A stretch of DNA of 64,000 nucleotides from positions 1,364,001-1,428,000 of the forward strand of contig NZ_CP099735.1 of the NCBI RefSeq assembly GCF_025398175.1, in the 5' to 3' direction. The notes under the pieces were generated by a model. It was given only the letters and a program-made list of their open reading frames with translations, was not told where the DNA came from and did no database searches. A program made the position numbers and the translations under genes. Positions within the stretch are counted from its first letter, which is position 1. Every line of letters begins with the position of its first letter. This DNA comes from Photobacterium sp. TY1-4 (GTDB lineage Bacteria; Pseudomonadota; Gammaproteobacteria; Enterobacterales; Vibrionaceae). Below are positions 17,470 to 25,570 of the stretch, piece after piece.

Positions 17470-18873
17470 CTAAATCAGTTGTTTGACCAACTCCCCTAAC
17501 CGGACAATCGCCTGTTGGTGGGCATCCGTGAGGGCAAAAGAGGCATTGAACCGGAAACAGTGGTTGAACTGATTGCTGGTGGCAAACATCCGGCCGGGCG
17601 CAATGCTGATCGTCTCTGCCAGCGCCAGATGATACAGCACCGTGGTATCGACATGGCGTGGCAGTTCGACCCAGAGGAAATAGCCGCCTTCGGAATTATA
17701 AATCCGAGCGCAATCCGGCAAATTCGCTTTCAGGCAGACTTCGTTCGCCGCTTTACGCTGATCCAGCGTACGGCGCAGCAACCGCAAATGGCTGCCGTAG
17801 TTGCGGGTGGTCAGGTAATGGACCAGCGCCAGCTGGATCGGCACGCTGGTGGTCAGGGTACTCATCAGCTGGAGTTTCTGGATCTTGAGCGCCTGCTTTC
17901 CGGCGGCCACCCAGCCGATGCGAAAGCCTTCCACCAGGGTTTTGGAAAACGATGAACAGTGCATGAAACGGCCCTGCGCATCAAAGGCTTTGGCCGGTAA
18001 CGGCTTGCTGTCACCGACATACAGCTCGCTGTAGACATCATCTTCGATCAGGTGAACCTGATACTTGTTCAGCAGCGCGGCCAGTTGCTGCTTTTTCTCC
18101 ACCGACAGGGAATACCCCAGCGGATTCTGGAGATTGGTCATCAGCCAGCAGGCCCGCACCGAATGGGTTTGCAGCGCCCGCTCCAGCGACCCCAGATCGA
18201 TCCCCTCGCCGGGATGAGTACGCACCGCAATCGCCTTCAGTCCCAGGTTTTCCAGCGATTGCAACGCGCCGTAGAACGTCGGCGACTCGACCACCACCCA
18301 GTCCCCCGGCCGGGTGACTGCCCGCAGACTCAGGTTCAGCGCTTCCAAGCCACCGGCGGTGATCACAATCTCATCGGGCGAAATATTCATGCCTTGCGCC
18401 GCGTAACGTTTAGCGATCAAGTGGCGCAGCTCATCGTTACCCGGCGGCAGATTATCGACCACACTGGAGAGCGGCATGGTGCGCACCGCCGCGGTCAGCG
18501 ACTTGTTGACCTGATGACGCGGCGCCAGTGCCGGATCCAGATACGCGTGGCCGAAGCTGGCCATACGCGGGTTACGGCTGGCCTGAAGCACATCAAAAAT
18601 AAAATCGTTCACATCAACCGATTCGGTCGGCTGCACCGCCATGGTGTCCTGAACCTGTTGCGCCATTTCCGGCGCTACCCGATAACCGGAACGAGGATAA
18701 GACACCACCCAACCCTGACTCTCCAGCACCTGATAAGCCTGCAGGACGGTCATCAGGCTCATCCCGGCATGTTCGGCCTGTTTGCGCAGCGACGGCAGCT
18801 TGTCCCCCGCCAGCCAGACGCCGGTATGGATTTGCTGCTGGATCTGGCTGACCAGCTGTTCATATTTCGCCAT
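17470..18873 (-). CDS. MocR-type regulator (GntR helix-turn-helix fused to aminotransferase domain)
   Basis: A 467-residue fusion: an N-terminal GntR winged helix (MAKYEQLVSQIQQQI to about residue 75, with GDKLPSLRKQAEHAGMSLMT) and a class I aminotransferase-like domain (about 110-465). The PLP-lysine region reads CSSFSKTLVEGFRIGW. The start at 18873 gives the normal family N-terminus; an upstream frame to 18984 would add 37 unrelated residues. It is divergent from the cio oxidase genes and convergent with ridA. MocR proteins sense PLP or amino compounds; which neighbour it controls is inferred, with cio the best candidate because of shared promoter space. Confidence 0.9.
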   Translation of the reverse strand: MAKYEQLVSQIQQQIHTGVWLAGDKLPSLRKQAEHAGMSLMTVLQAYQVLESQGWVVSYPRSGYRVAPEMAQQVQDTMAVQPTESVDVNDFIFDVLQASRNPRMASFGHAYLDPALAPRHQVNKSLTAAVRTMPLSSVVDNLPPGNDELRHLIAKRYAAQGMNISPDEIVITAGGLEALNLSLRAVTRPGDWVVVESPTFYGALQSLENLGLKAIAVRTHPGEGIDLGSLERALQTHSVRACWLMTNLQNPLGYSLSVEKKQQLAALLNKYQVHLIEDDVYSELYVGDSKPLPAKAFDAQGRFMHCSSFSKTLVEGFRIGWVAAGKQALKIQKLQLMSTLTTSVPIQLALVHYLTTRNYGSHLRLLRRTLDQRKAANEVCLKANLPDCARIYNSEGGYFLWVELPRHVDTTVLYHLALAETISIAPGRMFATSNQFNHCFRFNASFALTDAHQQAIVRLGELVKQLI

Positions 18874-18919
18874 GACGGGATTTCCTCGTGCAGTGGGGTA
18901 CAGGGACAGGCAACAAAAA

Positions 18920-18949
18920 TATAACAAACCATAACACAAATCTGTTATA
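18920..18949. promoter_or_regulatory. ATAACA direct and inverted repeats in the MocR-cio intergenic region
   Basis: TATAACA (18920-18926), a second ATAACA in direct repeat 10 bases on (18931-18936), and the inverted copy TGTTATA (18943-18949). Two direct repeats plus an inverted one is the layout reported for MocR/PdxR operators. The site is placed to control both divergent promoters. Confidence 0.55.
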
Positions 18950-19035
18950 GGTAAAGCGTCCCATTCTGTATCTATGCCAAACATGTGCTACAGCCTACGA
19001 TCCCGGCATCATCAATCACAATCGCAGGTCGTCTT

Positions 19036-20421
19036 ATGTTCGATGTTGATGCGTTTATGCTGGCCCGTGTCCAGTTTGCTTTCACGGTATCGTTCCACAT
19101 TATTTTCCCCGCCATCACCATAGGCCTCGCCAGCTACCTGGCGGTACTGGAAGGGCTCTGGCTCAAAACCCGCAACCCCGATTACAAAACCCTCTATCAC
19201 TTCTGGTCGAAAATCTTCGCCGTCAACTTCGGAATGGGCGTCGTTTCCGGTCTGGTCATGGCCTATCAGTTCGGCACCAACTGGAGCGGCTTCTCGGAAT
19301 TTGCCGGGAGCATTACCGGGCCGCTGCTGACCTATGAGGTGTTGACCGCCTTCTTCCTCGAAGCCGGATTCCTCGGCGTGATGCTGTTCGGCTGGCACCG
19401 GGTCGGCGATCGCCTTCACTTTTTTGCCACCTGTATGGTCGCGCTCGGCACCCTGATCTCCACCTTCTGGATCCTGGCCTCAAACAGCTGGATGCACACC
19501 CCGCAAGGCCATGAGATCATTGACGGTCAGGTGGTGCCGGTAGACTGGCTGGCGGTGATTTTCAACCCGTCCTTCCCGTATCGCTTGTTCCACATGGTTG
19601 TCGCGGCCTTCCTGAGCAGCGCGCTGTTCGTCGGTGCTTCCGCAGCCTGGCATTTGCTCAAGGGCAACCGGACCTCTGCCATCAAGCGGATGTTTTCCAT
19701 GTCGCTATGGATGCTGGTCATCACCGCACCGATCCAGGCGGTGATCGGCGATCTGCACGGGCTCAATACCCTGGTCTACCAGCCTGCTAAAATCGCAGCG
19801 ATTGAGGGTCACTGGGACAACAGCGACGGTGAGCCGACACCGCTGATCCTGTTCGGGATGCCGAACATGGACACCGAGCAGACCGATTACAAAATCGAAA
19901 TCCCCTACCTGGCCAGCCTGATCCTGACCCACAGCTGGGATCAGCAGATCCCGGCCCTGAAGGACTTTGCCCCCGAAGATCGGCCAAACTCACCGGTGGT
20001 ATTCTGGTCATTCCGCATCATGGTTGCGCTGGGGCTGCTGATGATCCTGCAGGGCCTGATGGGCCTCTGGCTGCGCCGCAAAGGGACGCTTTATCACAAT
20101 CAGACCTTCCTCAAGTTTGTCCTGATGATGGGCCCCTCCGGCCTCATCGCCATCCTGGCCGGCTGGGTGACCACCGAAGTCGGCCGCCAGCCCTGGGTGG
20201 TCCACGGACTGCAACGCACCAAGGATGCGGTATCGGCCCACGGCGAGCTGCACATGAGCATCAGCCTGCTGACTTTCTTCGTGGTCTATTCCCTGGTGTT
20301 CGGGATCGGGTATGTCTACCTCATCCACCAAATCAAACAAGGCCCGGATCACGACGGTGACGCCGAACCCGGTGATGCCCTCCCTGACCACGAACCGCTG
20401 TCGATTTCCGGCCGCGTGTAA
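19036..20421 (+). CDS. cioA: Cytochrome bd-type quinol oxidase subunit I, cyanide-insensitive (CIO) branch
   Basis: A 461-residue membrane subunit that carries the hemes and the quinol site of a bd-type terminal oxidase. It has the N-terminal heme-ligand helix (ARVQFAFTVSFHIIFPA), about nine membrane segments and the GWVTTEVGRQPWVVHG motif. The Q-loop is short and the TTEVGRQPW form (rather than TAEYGRQPW) is typical of CIO-type oxidases. The ATG at 19036 gives the family N-terminus MFDVDAFMLARVQF; an upstream in-frame codon at 18985 would add 17 residues. Forms an operon with cioB and a DUF2474-type small subunit. Confidence 0.93.
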   Translation: MFDVDAFMLARVQFAFTVSFHIIFPAITIGLASYLAVLEGLWLKTRNPDYKTLYHFWSKIFAVNFGMGVVSGLVMAYQFGTNWSGFSEFAGSITGPLLTYEVLTAFFLEAGFLGVMLFGWHRVGDRLHFFATCMVALGTLISTFWILASNSWMHTPQGHEIIDGQVVPVDWLAVIFNPSFPYRLFHMVVAAFLSSALFVGASAAWHLLKGNRTSAIKRMFSMSLWMLVITAPIQAVIGDLHGLNTLVYQPAKIAAIEGHWDNSDGEPTPLILFGMPNMDTEQTDYKIEIPYLASLILTHSWDQQIPALKDFAPEDRPNSPVVFWSFRIMVALGLLMILQGLMGLWLRRKGTLYHNQTFLKFVLMMGPSGLIAILAGWVTTEVGRQPWVVHGLQRTKDAVSAHGELHMSISLLTFFVVYSLVFGIGYVYLIHQIKQGPDHDGDAEPGDALPDHEPLSISGRV

Positions 20422-20450
20422 CGCCCGGCTTATTTGAGAAGGAGAACCCC

Positions 20451-21458
20451 ATGGGTATTGAACTTGCCGTGATCTGGTTCGGCATTATTATTTTCGCCAC
20501 CTTGATGTATATCACCATGGACGGCTTTGATTTGGGCATCGGGATCCTGATGCCGCTGGTTCGCGACAAAGACGATCGGGACTTGATGGTCAACACCGTC
20601 GCTCCGGTCTGGGACGGCAATGAGACCTGGCTGGTGCTCGGCGGCGCCGGGCTGTTCGGCGCATTTCCGCTGGCTTACGCAGTGATCGTCGACGCCCTGA
20701 CCATCCCGCTTTCCATCATGCTGATTGCCCTGATCTTCCGCGGTGTGGCCTTTGAGTTTCGTTTCAAGGCGCTGCCAAACCACCGCGCCTTCTGGGACAA
20801 GGCGTTTATCATCGGCTCGATCGTCGCCACCTTCTGCCAGGGCGTAACCGTCGGCGCGGTGATCCAGGGCTTCCCGGTCGTCGGACGCAGTTTTGCCGGC
20901 GGTGCGTTTGACTGGCTGACGCCGTTCACGCTCTTTTGCGGTCTGGGACTCGTGGTGACTTATGCCCTGCTGGGCGCCACCTGGCTGATCAAAAAAACCG
21001 AAGGCGATCTCCAGCGCCGGATGTATCAGGCCACCACGCCACTGCTGGCCGCCTTTGCGATTGCCATGGTTGTCGTCAGCCTGTGGACGCCGCTGGCCTA
21101 TCCGCAGATTGCCGAGCGGTGGTTCAGCCTGCCGAACCTGTACTTCCTGGCACCGGTGCCGCTGCTTTCCCTGTTCTGCCTGTGGCGGATCACCACGGCG
21201 GTGAAACGCGGCGGACAAACCAGCCCGTTCGTGATGGCGCTGCTGCTGACATTCCTCGGGTTCAGCGGCTTAGGGATCAGCCTGTGGCCGAATATCATTC
21301 CGCCGGAAATCAGCATCTGGGAAGCTGCCGCACCACCGCAAAGCCTGGGATTCATGCTGGTCGGGGCCCTGTTCATCATCCCGTTTATTCTGGTGTACAC
21401 CTACTGGAGCTACTACGTGTTCAGCGGCAAGGTAAAAGCGGGGGAAGCGTATCACTGA
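20451..21458 (+). CDS. cioB: Cytochrome bd-type quinol oxidase subunit II (CIO type)
   Basis: A 335-residue subunit with about eight membrane segments. The N-terminal MDGFDLGIGILMPL and WDGNETWLVLGGAGLFGAFPLAYA are CydB-family signatures. It starts 29 bases after cioA with the ribosome site GAAGGAG. It pairs with subunit I to reduce oxygen with ubiquinol. Length (335) is shorter than E. coli CydB (379) and fits the CIO group. Confidence 0.94.
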   Translation: MGIELAVIWFGIIIFATLMYITMDGFDLGIGILMPLVRDKDDRDLMVNTVAPVWDGNETWLVLGGAGLFGAFPLAYAVIVDALTIPLSIMLIALIFRGVAFEFRFKALPNHRAFWDKAFIIGSIVATFCQGVTVGAVIQGFPVVGRSFAGGAFDWLTPFTLFCGLGLVVTYALLGATWLIKKTEGDLQRRMYQATTPLLAAFAIAMVVVSLWTPLAYPQIAERWFSLPNLYFLAPVPLLSLFCLWRITTAVKRGGQTSPFVMALLLTFLGFSGLGISLWPNIIPPEISIWEAAAPPQSLGFMLVGALFIIPFILVYTYWSYYVFSGKVKAGEAYH

Positions 21459-21516
21459 TGCGCTTGAACCACCGCGCCACCTGATATGACGATGTAATTG
21501 CAGAAAAGGAGGAACC

Positions 21517-21669
21517 ATGGAGAAAGTGACCGCCCCCAAACCGGGCATGAAGCAACCGTTGAAGCAGTGGTCCTGGCTCATATTGATTTGGGTGGGGAGT
21601 GTCGCCTCACTGGCGCTGGTCTCCTTCGGATTCCGCGCCCTGATGCACGCCGCCGGGTTTAAGTCCTGA
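21517..21669 (+). CDS. Small single-span membrane protein, DUF2474-like oxidase subunit
   Basis: A 50-residue protein, MEKVTAPKPGMKQPLKQWSW followed by one hydrophobic helix (about residues 20-44), with a very strong AAAGGAGG ribosome site six bases before the ATG. The position right after cioB and the composition match the DUF2474 proteins that accompany cyanide-insensitive oxidases, an analogue of CydX/CbdX. It probably stabilises the oxidase. Identification rests on length, position and one membrane span. Confidence 0.78.
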   Translation: MEKVTAPKPGMKQPLKQWSWLILIWVGSVASLALVSFGFRALMHAAGFKS

Positions 21670-21764
21670 GGCATCCGCAGGAGTGACGACGCCAGTAGTT
21701 TGGTCTGCTGGGGTCGTTGCTCATTGCGGGCAGAAGCATACCACTTAAAGTGCTGCAAGTAAGA

Positions 21765-22005
21765 CAATCTATCGGGATGCTTCAAATATCCCGAACAGAT
21801 CCGACGGGCCACCAACACCACCAAATACAGTTGAAGGGTGCACCGGCAGTTCCGCAAGCTGACCAAAACCAAGAGCGGCTTCGCCAACAATACCAGCTTG
21901 CTGAAGCTGCTCTATACGGGGATGTTGAATGCCCCTGAGAAGTGGACGCATCCGTGCAGAACTGGAACCTGACACTATCCCAGTTGAGTATCTACTTCCC
22001 GGACC
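21765..22005 (+). pseudogene. IS256-family transposase remnant (C-terminal part, frameshifted, split by ISAs1-type element)
   Basis: In mixed frames one reads KYPEQIRR, HRQFRKLTKTKSGFANN, SLLKLLYTGMLNAPEKWTHP and, after a lost base near 21952, QNWNLTLSQLSIYFPD. These are the C-terminal signatures of IS256-family (mutator-type) transposases. At least two frameshifts are present, and the catalytic part is missing. The frame resumes beyond the inserted element at 23264-23275 with RVN and a stop, so the ISAs1-type element landed in an already resident IS256 relative. The stretch 21670-21764 holds nothing recognisable. Confidence 0.8.
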
Positions 22006-23253
22006 AGGGTGAGATCACGAACGTTTTGTGACCAAATTCTGTGAGTTTGACCGGCCGATCGAATTATGATCTTATACTCCCTTTTTCGGGAGTTCTAAGG
22101 TGAGTATCGAGGCTTTTTCTCAGTATTTTGGCGATCTGCAAGACCCTCGTCAGTCTGCGAAAATCAGTTATCCCTTATTCGATGTTCTGTTTCTTACTGT
22201 GTGTGCGACGATTGCAGGAGCTGAGGGCTGGGAAGACATTGAAGATTTCGGTGAAGCACATTTTCAATGGTTTCAGAAAAAAGGACTTTTTACATCTGGA
22301 CTTCCTGTTCACGACACCATTGCTCGTGTTATCTCACGCCTAGATCCAAGTCAGTTTCAGCAGTGTTTTATCAACTGGATGCAAGCCGTTACTGAGCGCT
22401 CAGACGGTGAGTTAATCGCAATCGATGGTAAGGTGTTGCGTAGCTCATATAACCGCGAAAGCAGGCAATCTACGATTCATATGGTTAGTGCCTTCGCCAC
22501 GGCCAACAGCGTAGTTATGGGCCAACTCAAAACCAATGCGAAGTCGAACGAGATCACGGCAATACCGGAACTGCTTAACTTGCTGGACATCAAAGGCTGC
22601 CTGATTTCGATTGACGCAATAGCCTGCCAGACCAACATCGCCTCAACCATCATTGATAAAGGTGGTGATTATTTACTTGCAGTTAAAGGTAACCAGGAAA
22701 CATTGGCTAAAGCTGTACGTCAGGCGTTGTCTGCGAAGACTTCGATTCAGAGCGCCCCTGAAAATGTCACGGTGGAGCAAAGCCACGGACGAATCGAAGC
22801 CCGAGAATATCATGTACTACCTGCTGGTGAGTTGGTACAACAGTTTCCTGATTGGAAAGGGCTCAAGAGCATCGGCGTTACCATTGGTTATCGCATTGAT
22901 AAATCAGGTAAAGAGTCACTCGAATATCGCTATTACATCAGCTCTGCTGAGTTGGAGAAAGAGCGTTTTGCCACCGCAGTGCGTGGCCACTGGGGAATTG
23001 AAAACAGCCTGCACTGGGTACTTGATGCATCAATGAACGAGGATGCTTGCCAGATTTATCGCGGAGATGCAGCTGAGATCATGGCCTGTTTTCGGCACAT
23101 TGCACTGAACATGTTGCGATCCGAAACCTCGAAAAAGGCTAGCATTCGACGTAAACAGAACATTGCAGCGATGAATACCGCTTATCTGGACAAGGTGTTA
23201 CTGGCAGGTTTTAAAGCAGCGAGTAAAAAATGAGCATTCATGCTCTCACCCTG
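22006..23253 (+). mobile_element. Complete ISAs1-family insertion sequence (1248 bp)
   Basis: Ends are CAGGGTGAGATCACGAAC at 22006 and the inverted CAGGGTGAGAGCATGAAT ending at 23253. The 10-base direct repeat CTTCCCGGAC flanks it at 21996-22005 and 23254-23263, the target duplication size of the ISAs1 family. One intact transposase gene fills it. The perfect target duplication suggests a rather recent insertion. Confidence 0.93.
22100..23233 (+). CDS. ISAs1-family transposase
   Basis: An intact 377-residue transposase related to the H-repeat proteins: the N-terminal DDE-associated region (LQDPRQSAKISYPLFDVLFL), then AIDGKVLRSSYNRE, SIDAIACQTNIASTIIDKGGDYLLAVKGNQ and the C-terminal RGHWGIENSLHWVLDASMNEDACQ, holding the acidic catalytic residues. 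Start is GTG at 22100, behind TTCTAAG. It lies inside the complete element at 22006-23253 and is likely active or recently so. Confidence 0.95.
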   Translation: MSIEAFSQYFGDLQDPRQSAKISYPLFDVLFLTVCATIAGAEGWEDIEDFGEAHFQWFQKKGLFTSGLPVHDTIARVISRLDPSQFQQCFINWMQAVTERSDGELIAIDGKVLRSSYNRESRQSTIHMVSAFATANSVVMGQLKTNAKSNEITAIPELLNLLDIKGCLISIDAIACQTNIASTIIDKGGDYLLAVKGNQETLAKAVRQALSAKTSIQSAPENVTVEQSHGRIEAREYHVLPAGELVQQFPDWKGLKSIGVTIGYRIDKSGKESLEYRYYISSAELEKERFATAVRGHWGIENSLHWVLDASMNEDACQIYRGDAAEIMACFRHIALNMLRSETSKKASIRRKQNIAAMNTAYLDKVLLAGFKAASKK

Positions 23254-23321
23254 CTTCCCGGACAGAGTCAACTAATATGTGGATCTGTAACTTACGCTGA
23301 CACAGAACTATGAACATTCTC

Positions 23322-23356
23322 ATCAGCGGTAATTAAAAATAGCCGCTGATTTTTTG
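23322..23356 (+). terminator. Hairpin with T-run beyond the IS remnants
   Basis: ATCAGCGG (23322-23329) pairs with CCGCTGAT (23343-23350), followed by TTTTTTGTTTT on the plus strand. It also lies at the 3' end of the converging minus-strand gene pair. Confidence 0.65.
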
Positions 23357-23358
23357 TT

Positions 23359-23844
23359 TTACATCCCCATAATTTTTTCGTAAGTCTCAAATTCGGAGAA
23401 TGGCTGTTCTAACTTTGTTATTGATAGGATTTCTTTTTGCTCATCTGGTGTTAGTGACAGATATGCTCTGTCAGTTTCATAATTTTTTTCAAATATCATT
23501 TTTTTTGTTGACTCTGCTAATTTTTTTGTTTGCATTGGTAGTTTCAAATAATCATAAGATGCAAGTAATTCAGCTAATTCCCCTCGCTCTGGTTGCAGAC
23601 AATTATTGAATGAGCGTTCACTTAGATATGCTAGGATTAAAGGTTTTTCTTCTATCATATGTTTTAAAAGTGAAATTTGACTTTTGCTTAAATTTGGTAC
23701 TTTTTTTTTCAAATCGCAATGGTTAATCTTTCTGGAGTATTTTGAAATGCTGTTGTTCAACTGTTCAAAATAAAAATTGTCACTTGAAAACACCTCAGGA
23801 GTTATCATTACTGCAAAGAGTGAAATTAACTTAAGTACTTTCAT
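23359..23844 (-). CDS. Unknown secreted protein (AT-rich pair, second gene)
   Basis: About 161 residues from the ATG at 23844. The N-terminus MKVLKLISLFAVMITPEVFSS looks like a signal peptide; the mature part is charged and helical with three cysteines and no motif I recognise. Its ATG overlaps the stop of the upstream gene (ATGA), so the two are coupled. Base composition is far more AT-rich than the flanks, and the pair sits next to nested insertion sequences, which suggests acquisition by transfer. The arrangement (cytosolic protein plus exported partner) would fit a toxin/effector and immunity pair, but nothing in sequence proves it. Confidence 0.6.
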   Translation of the reverse strand: MKVLKLISLFAVMITPEVFSSDNFYFEQLNNSISKYSRKINHCDLKKKVPNLSKSQISLLKHMIEEKPLILAYLSERSFNNCLQPERGELAELLASYDYLKLPMQTKKLAESTKKMIFEKNYETDRAYLSLTPDEQKEILSITKLEQPFSEFETYEKIMGM

Positions 23845-24281
23845 AATTGGCAACCCATGTATATTGACTTCCAGAACACATATTCCTTTGGACTTTTTTG
23901 GTGCTGTAAGGCTTGTTGAAAAGCTAATTCTTCAATTTCTTTTCTTTTTATGTCACTTAAGCTATCAAATGACGTAAAAAAATACTCCCAGTTAGCTTGA
24001 GTTATAGCGTACGCTGTCTGATTTGCTTCTGATGTAGCTTGTTTTGCCGCAGCTTGTACTACTGTTTTAGCTGTATCACGCCTCACTAGATTTAACACTT
24101 CTTTTACATTGCCAGTAGACGCACTTCTTAATGAACTTCCACCAAATATAGTAAATAGATGACCAATGGTAAGCCAAATGCGACCATATTTTTCTAAGTT
24201 GTGAAGTTCTTTAATTTTATCGATACCGTGTAAGCTGTTTTCATCAAAAGTGATGTTTACTATTGCAGGACACTTTTTCAT
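23841..24281 (-). CDS. Unknown protein (AT-rich pair, first gene)
   Basis: A 146-residue protein starting MKKCPAIVNITFDENSLHGI, with AT-rich codon use unlike the neighbours. A hydrophobic stretch (IWLTIGHLFTIFGG, about residues 35-48) precedes an Ala/Thr-rich helical part and a charged tail. No known domain is recognised. TGAGG lies 6-10 bases before the ATG. It is the first of two overlapping genes; the second encodes a secreted protein. Confidence 0.6.
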   Translation of the reverse strand: MKKCPAIVNITFDENSLHGIDKIKELHNLEKYGRIWLTIGHLFTIFGGSSLRSASTGNVKEVLNLVRRDTAKTVVQAAAKQATSEANQTAYAITQANWEYFFTSFDSLSDIKRKEIEELAFQQALQHQKSPKEYVFWKSIYMGCQL

Positions 24282-24534
24282 ATCAACCTCATTTCCCGAT
24301 TATATTAACCAGAACGCATAAAATATCCGAAATTCTATTGTGTAAATGCGTTGAGCGTGGTTTTTCGATCAACAACTAAAAATTAAGTAATTGGAATATG
24401 TACAATTACTTTATTGTATGGTTTATGTCTTAGTCTTTCAGGTAACAAACAAGTATGGCATCAACGTCATCTCAACATGCATCACATCATGCGCTGACGC
24501 TGTCGTGTCTGCCCATAACGCTCGTGTTGCCTCA

Positions 24535-24924
24535 CTAAACCATGGCCCGGATTTCGGACAACTCAAATCTGCAGCGCCATTCGACGCCGGCCAGAAAAGT
24601 GACAAATAAAGCCTCTGACAACATGAACACAATCCCGATCAAGCTTGCACTATCCATGAATCGATAAACCAAAAATAGACAAATCAACGCCCAGAGACAA
24701 TTGCCGAACACCAATCCCTGAATCTTTCGTAGCGAGACTTTCCGGCTCATCGCGAGGCTCGACGAATAGAGGCCATAGAGTAAATTCGCGAACGCCAGAA
24801 AGAGCACGACCGTGTCCGGCATGCGGTAAATTTCACCAACAAACGAATGAAAGCTGATTAAAACAGACCCAACAAACAGCGCGGCCAAGCCATCTATCCA
24901 TAAGACTTTATCCATCCATCTCAC
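24535..24924 (-). CDS. Small four-span membrane protein of unknown function
   Basis: A 129-residue protein with about four hydrophobic segments (near residues 8-27, 38-55, 68-88 and 93-113), no signal peptide and no catalytic motif. GTG start at 24924 behind GAGGAGG. It is a single gene, with GC content back to the chromosomal level. The family is not recognised with certainty. Confidence 0.65.
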   Translation of the reverse strand: MRWMDKVLWIDGLAALFVGSVLISFHSFVGEIYRMPDTVVLFLAFANLLYGLYSSSLAMSRKVSLRKIQGLVFGNCLWALICLFLVYRFMDSASLIGIVFMLSEALFVTFLAGVEWRCRFELSEIRAMV

Positions 24925-24983
24925 TGGGTGTCCTCCTCAGCCGGGCAATGTTACGGACGCTCCTCATCAAACATTTCAATAAC

Positions 24984-25223
24984 TCACCCTAGCCCTTCTT
25001 TCGCTCGGGCAATTGCCGCTGTGATGGCTGCCTTGGCTTGCGGACTATTCTTCCAACATGTGGTTCGCAGCATGGAAGCCACCATTTCCGCGATGTCATC
25101 CGCCTGATACGTGGCTAAATCAGCCAAGGTGTCGATGCCAATTTCCTCGAACCTTTTCAGGACGGTAGGACCCACCCCCTTCACTGCCAGCAGTGCATCT
25201 CTTTCAGGATCCGAAAACGCCAT
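24984..25223 (-). CDS. Small helix-hairpin-helix protein
   Basis: A 79-residue protein. LLAVKGVGPTVLKRFEEIGIDTLADLA (seen from about residue 11) is a helix-hairpin-helix motif like those in DNA-binding and nucleotidyl-transfer proteins, followed by a helical C-terminus ending AAIARAKEGLG. Ribosome site AAGGAGG lies before the ATG. Small stand-alone proteins of this type occur in Vibrionales relatives; role unknown, perhaps DNA binding. Confidence 0.72.
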   Translation of the reverse strand: MAFSDPERDALLAVKGVGPTVLKRFEEIGIDTLADLATYQADDIAEMVASMLRTTCWKNSPQAKAAITAAIARAKEGLG

Positions 25224-25570
25224 CTTTCCTCCTTAAAATACCGATTGAATGACCAGCCCGACCTCATCAGGCTTTACCCACCGGACCAGCCCGTCGGCCG
25301 ACCACGGGCAGCCTTGAAAACAACCACATGCGCAACTAGTTTAACAATAGCACCTCAGTATCCACACTCTGTTTCACCCTGGCAAGGTGCCGCGCACAAA
25401 ACGAGATCACATCAAACGCAAACAAATTGATAATGAGAGCCATTCGCAATAAAGTATCTTTTTTCTCAATGGACCTATTCAAGTCACCGCCAGTGCATTG
25501 TTTGAACCCCATCCGTATTTGGAAACCCTGACAACGCGCGCGGTAGTACTTGGCCATCATGGAGTGACTT
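25224..25570. other. Intergenic region upstream of fepB-like gene
   Basis: No gene is supported in this 347-base stretch. It carries the Fur-box-like site at 25426-25450 and the ribosome site GGAGTG for the following gene. Confidence 0.5.
25426..25450. promoter_or_regulatory. Fur-box-like site upstream of fepB-like gene
   Basis: ATTGATAATGAG at 25426 followed by AGCCATTCGCAAT forms an imperfect dyad (ATTG...CAAT, AAT...ATT) close to the GATAATGATAATCATTATC consensus. It lies about 120 bases before the lipoprotein gene. Confidence 0.55.
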
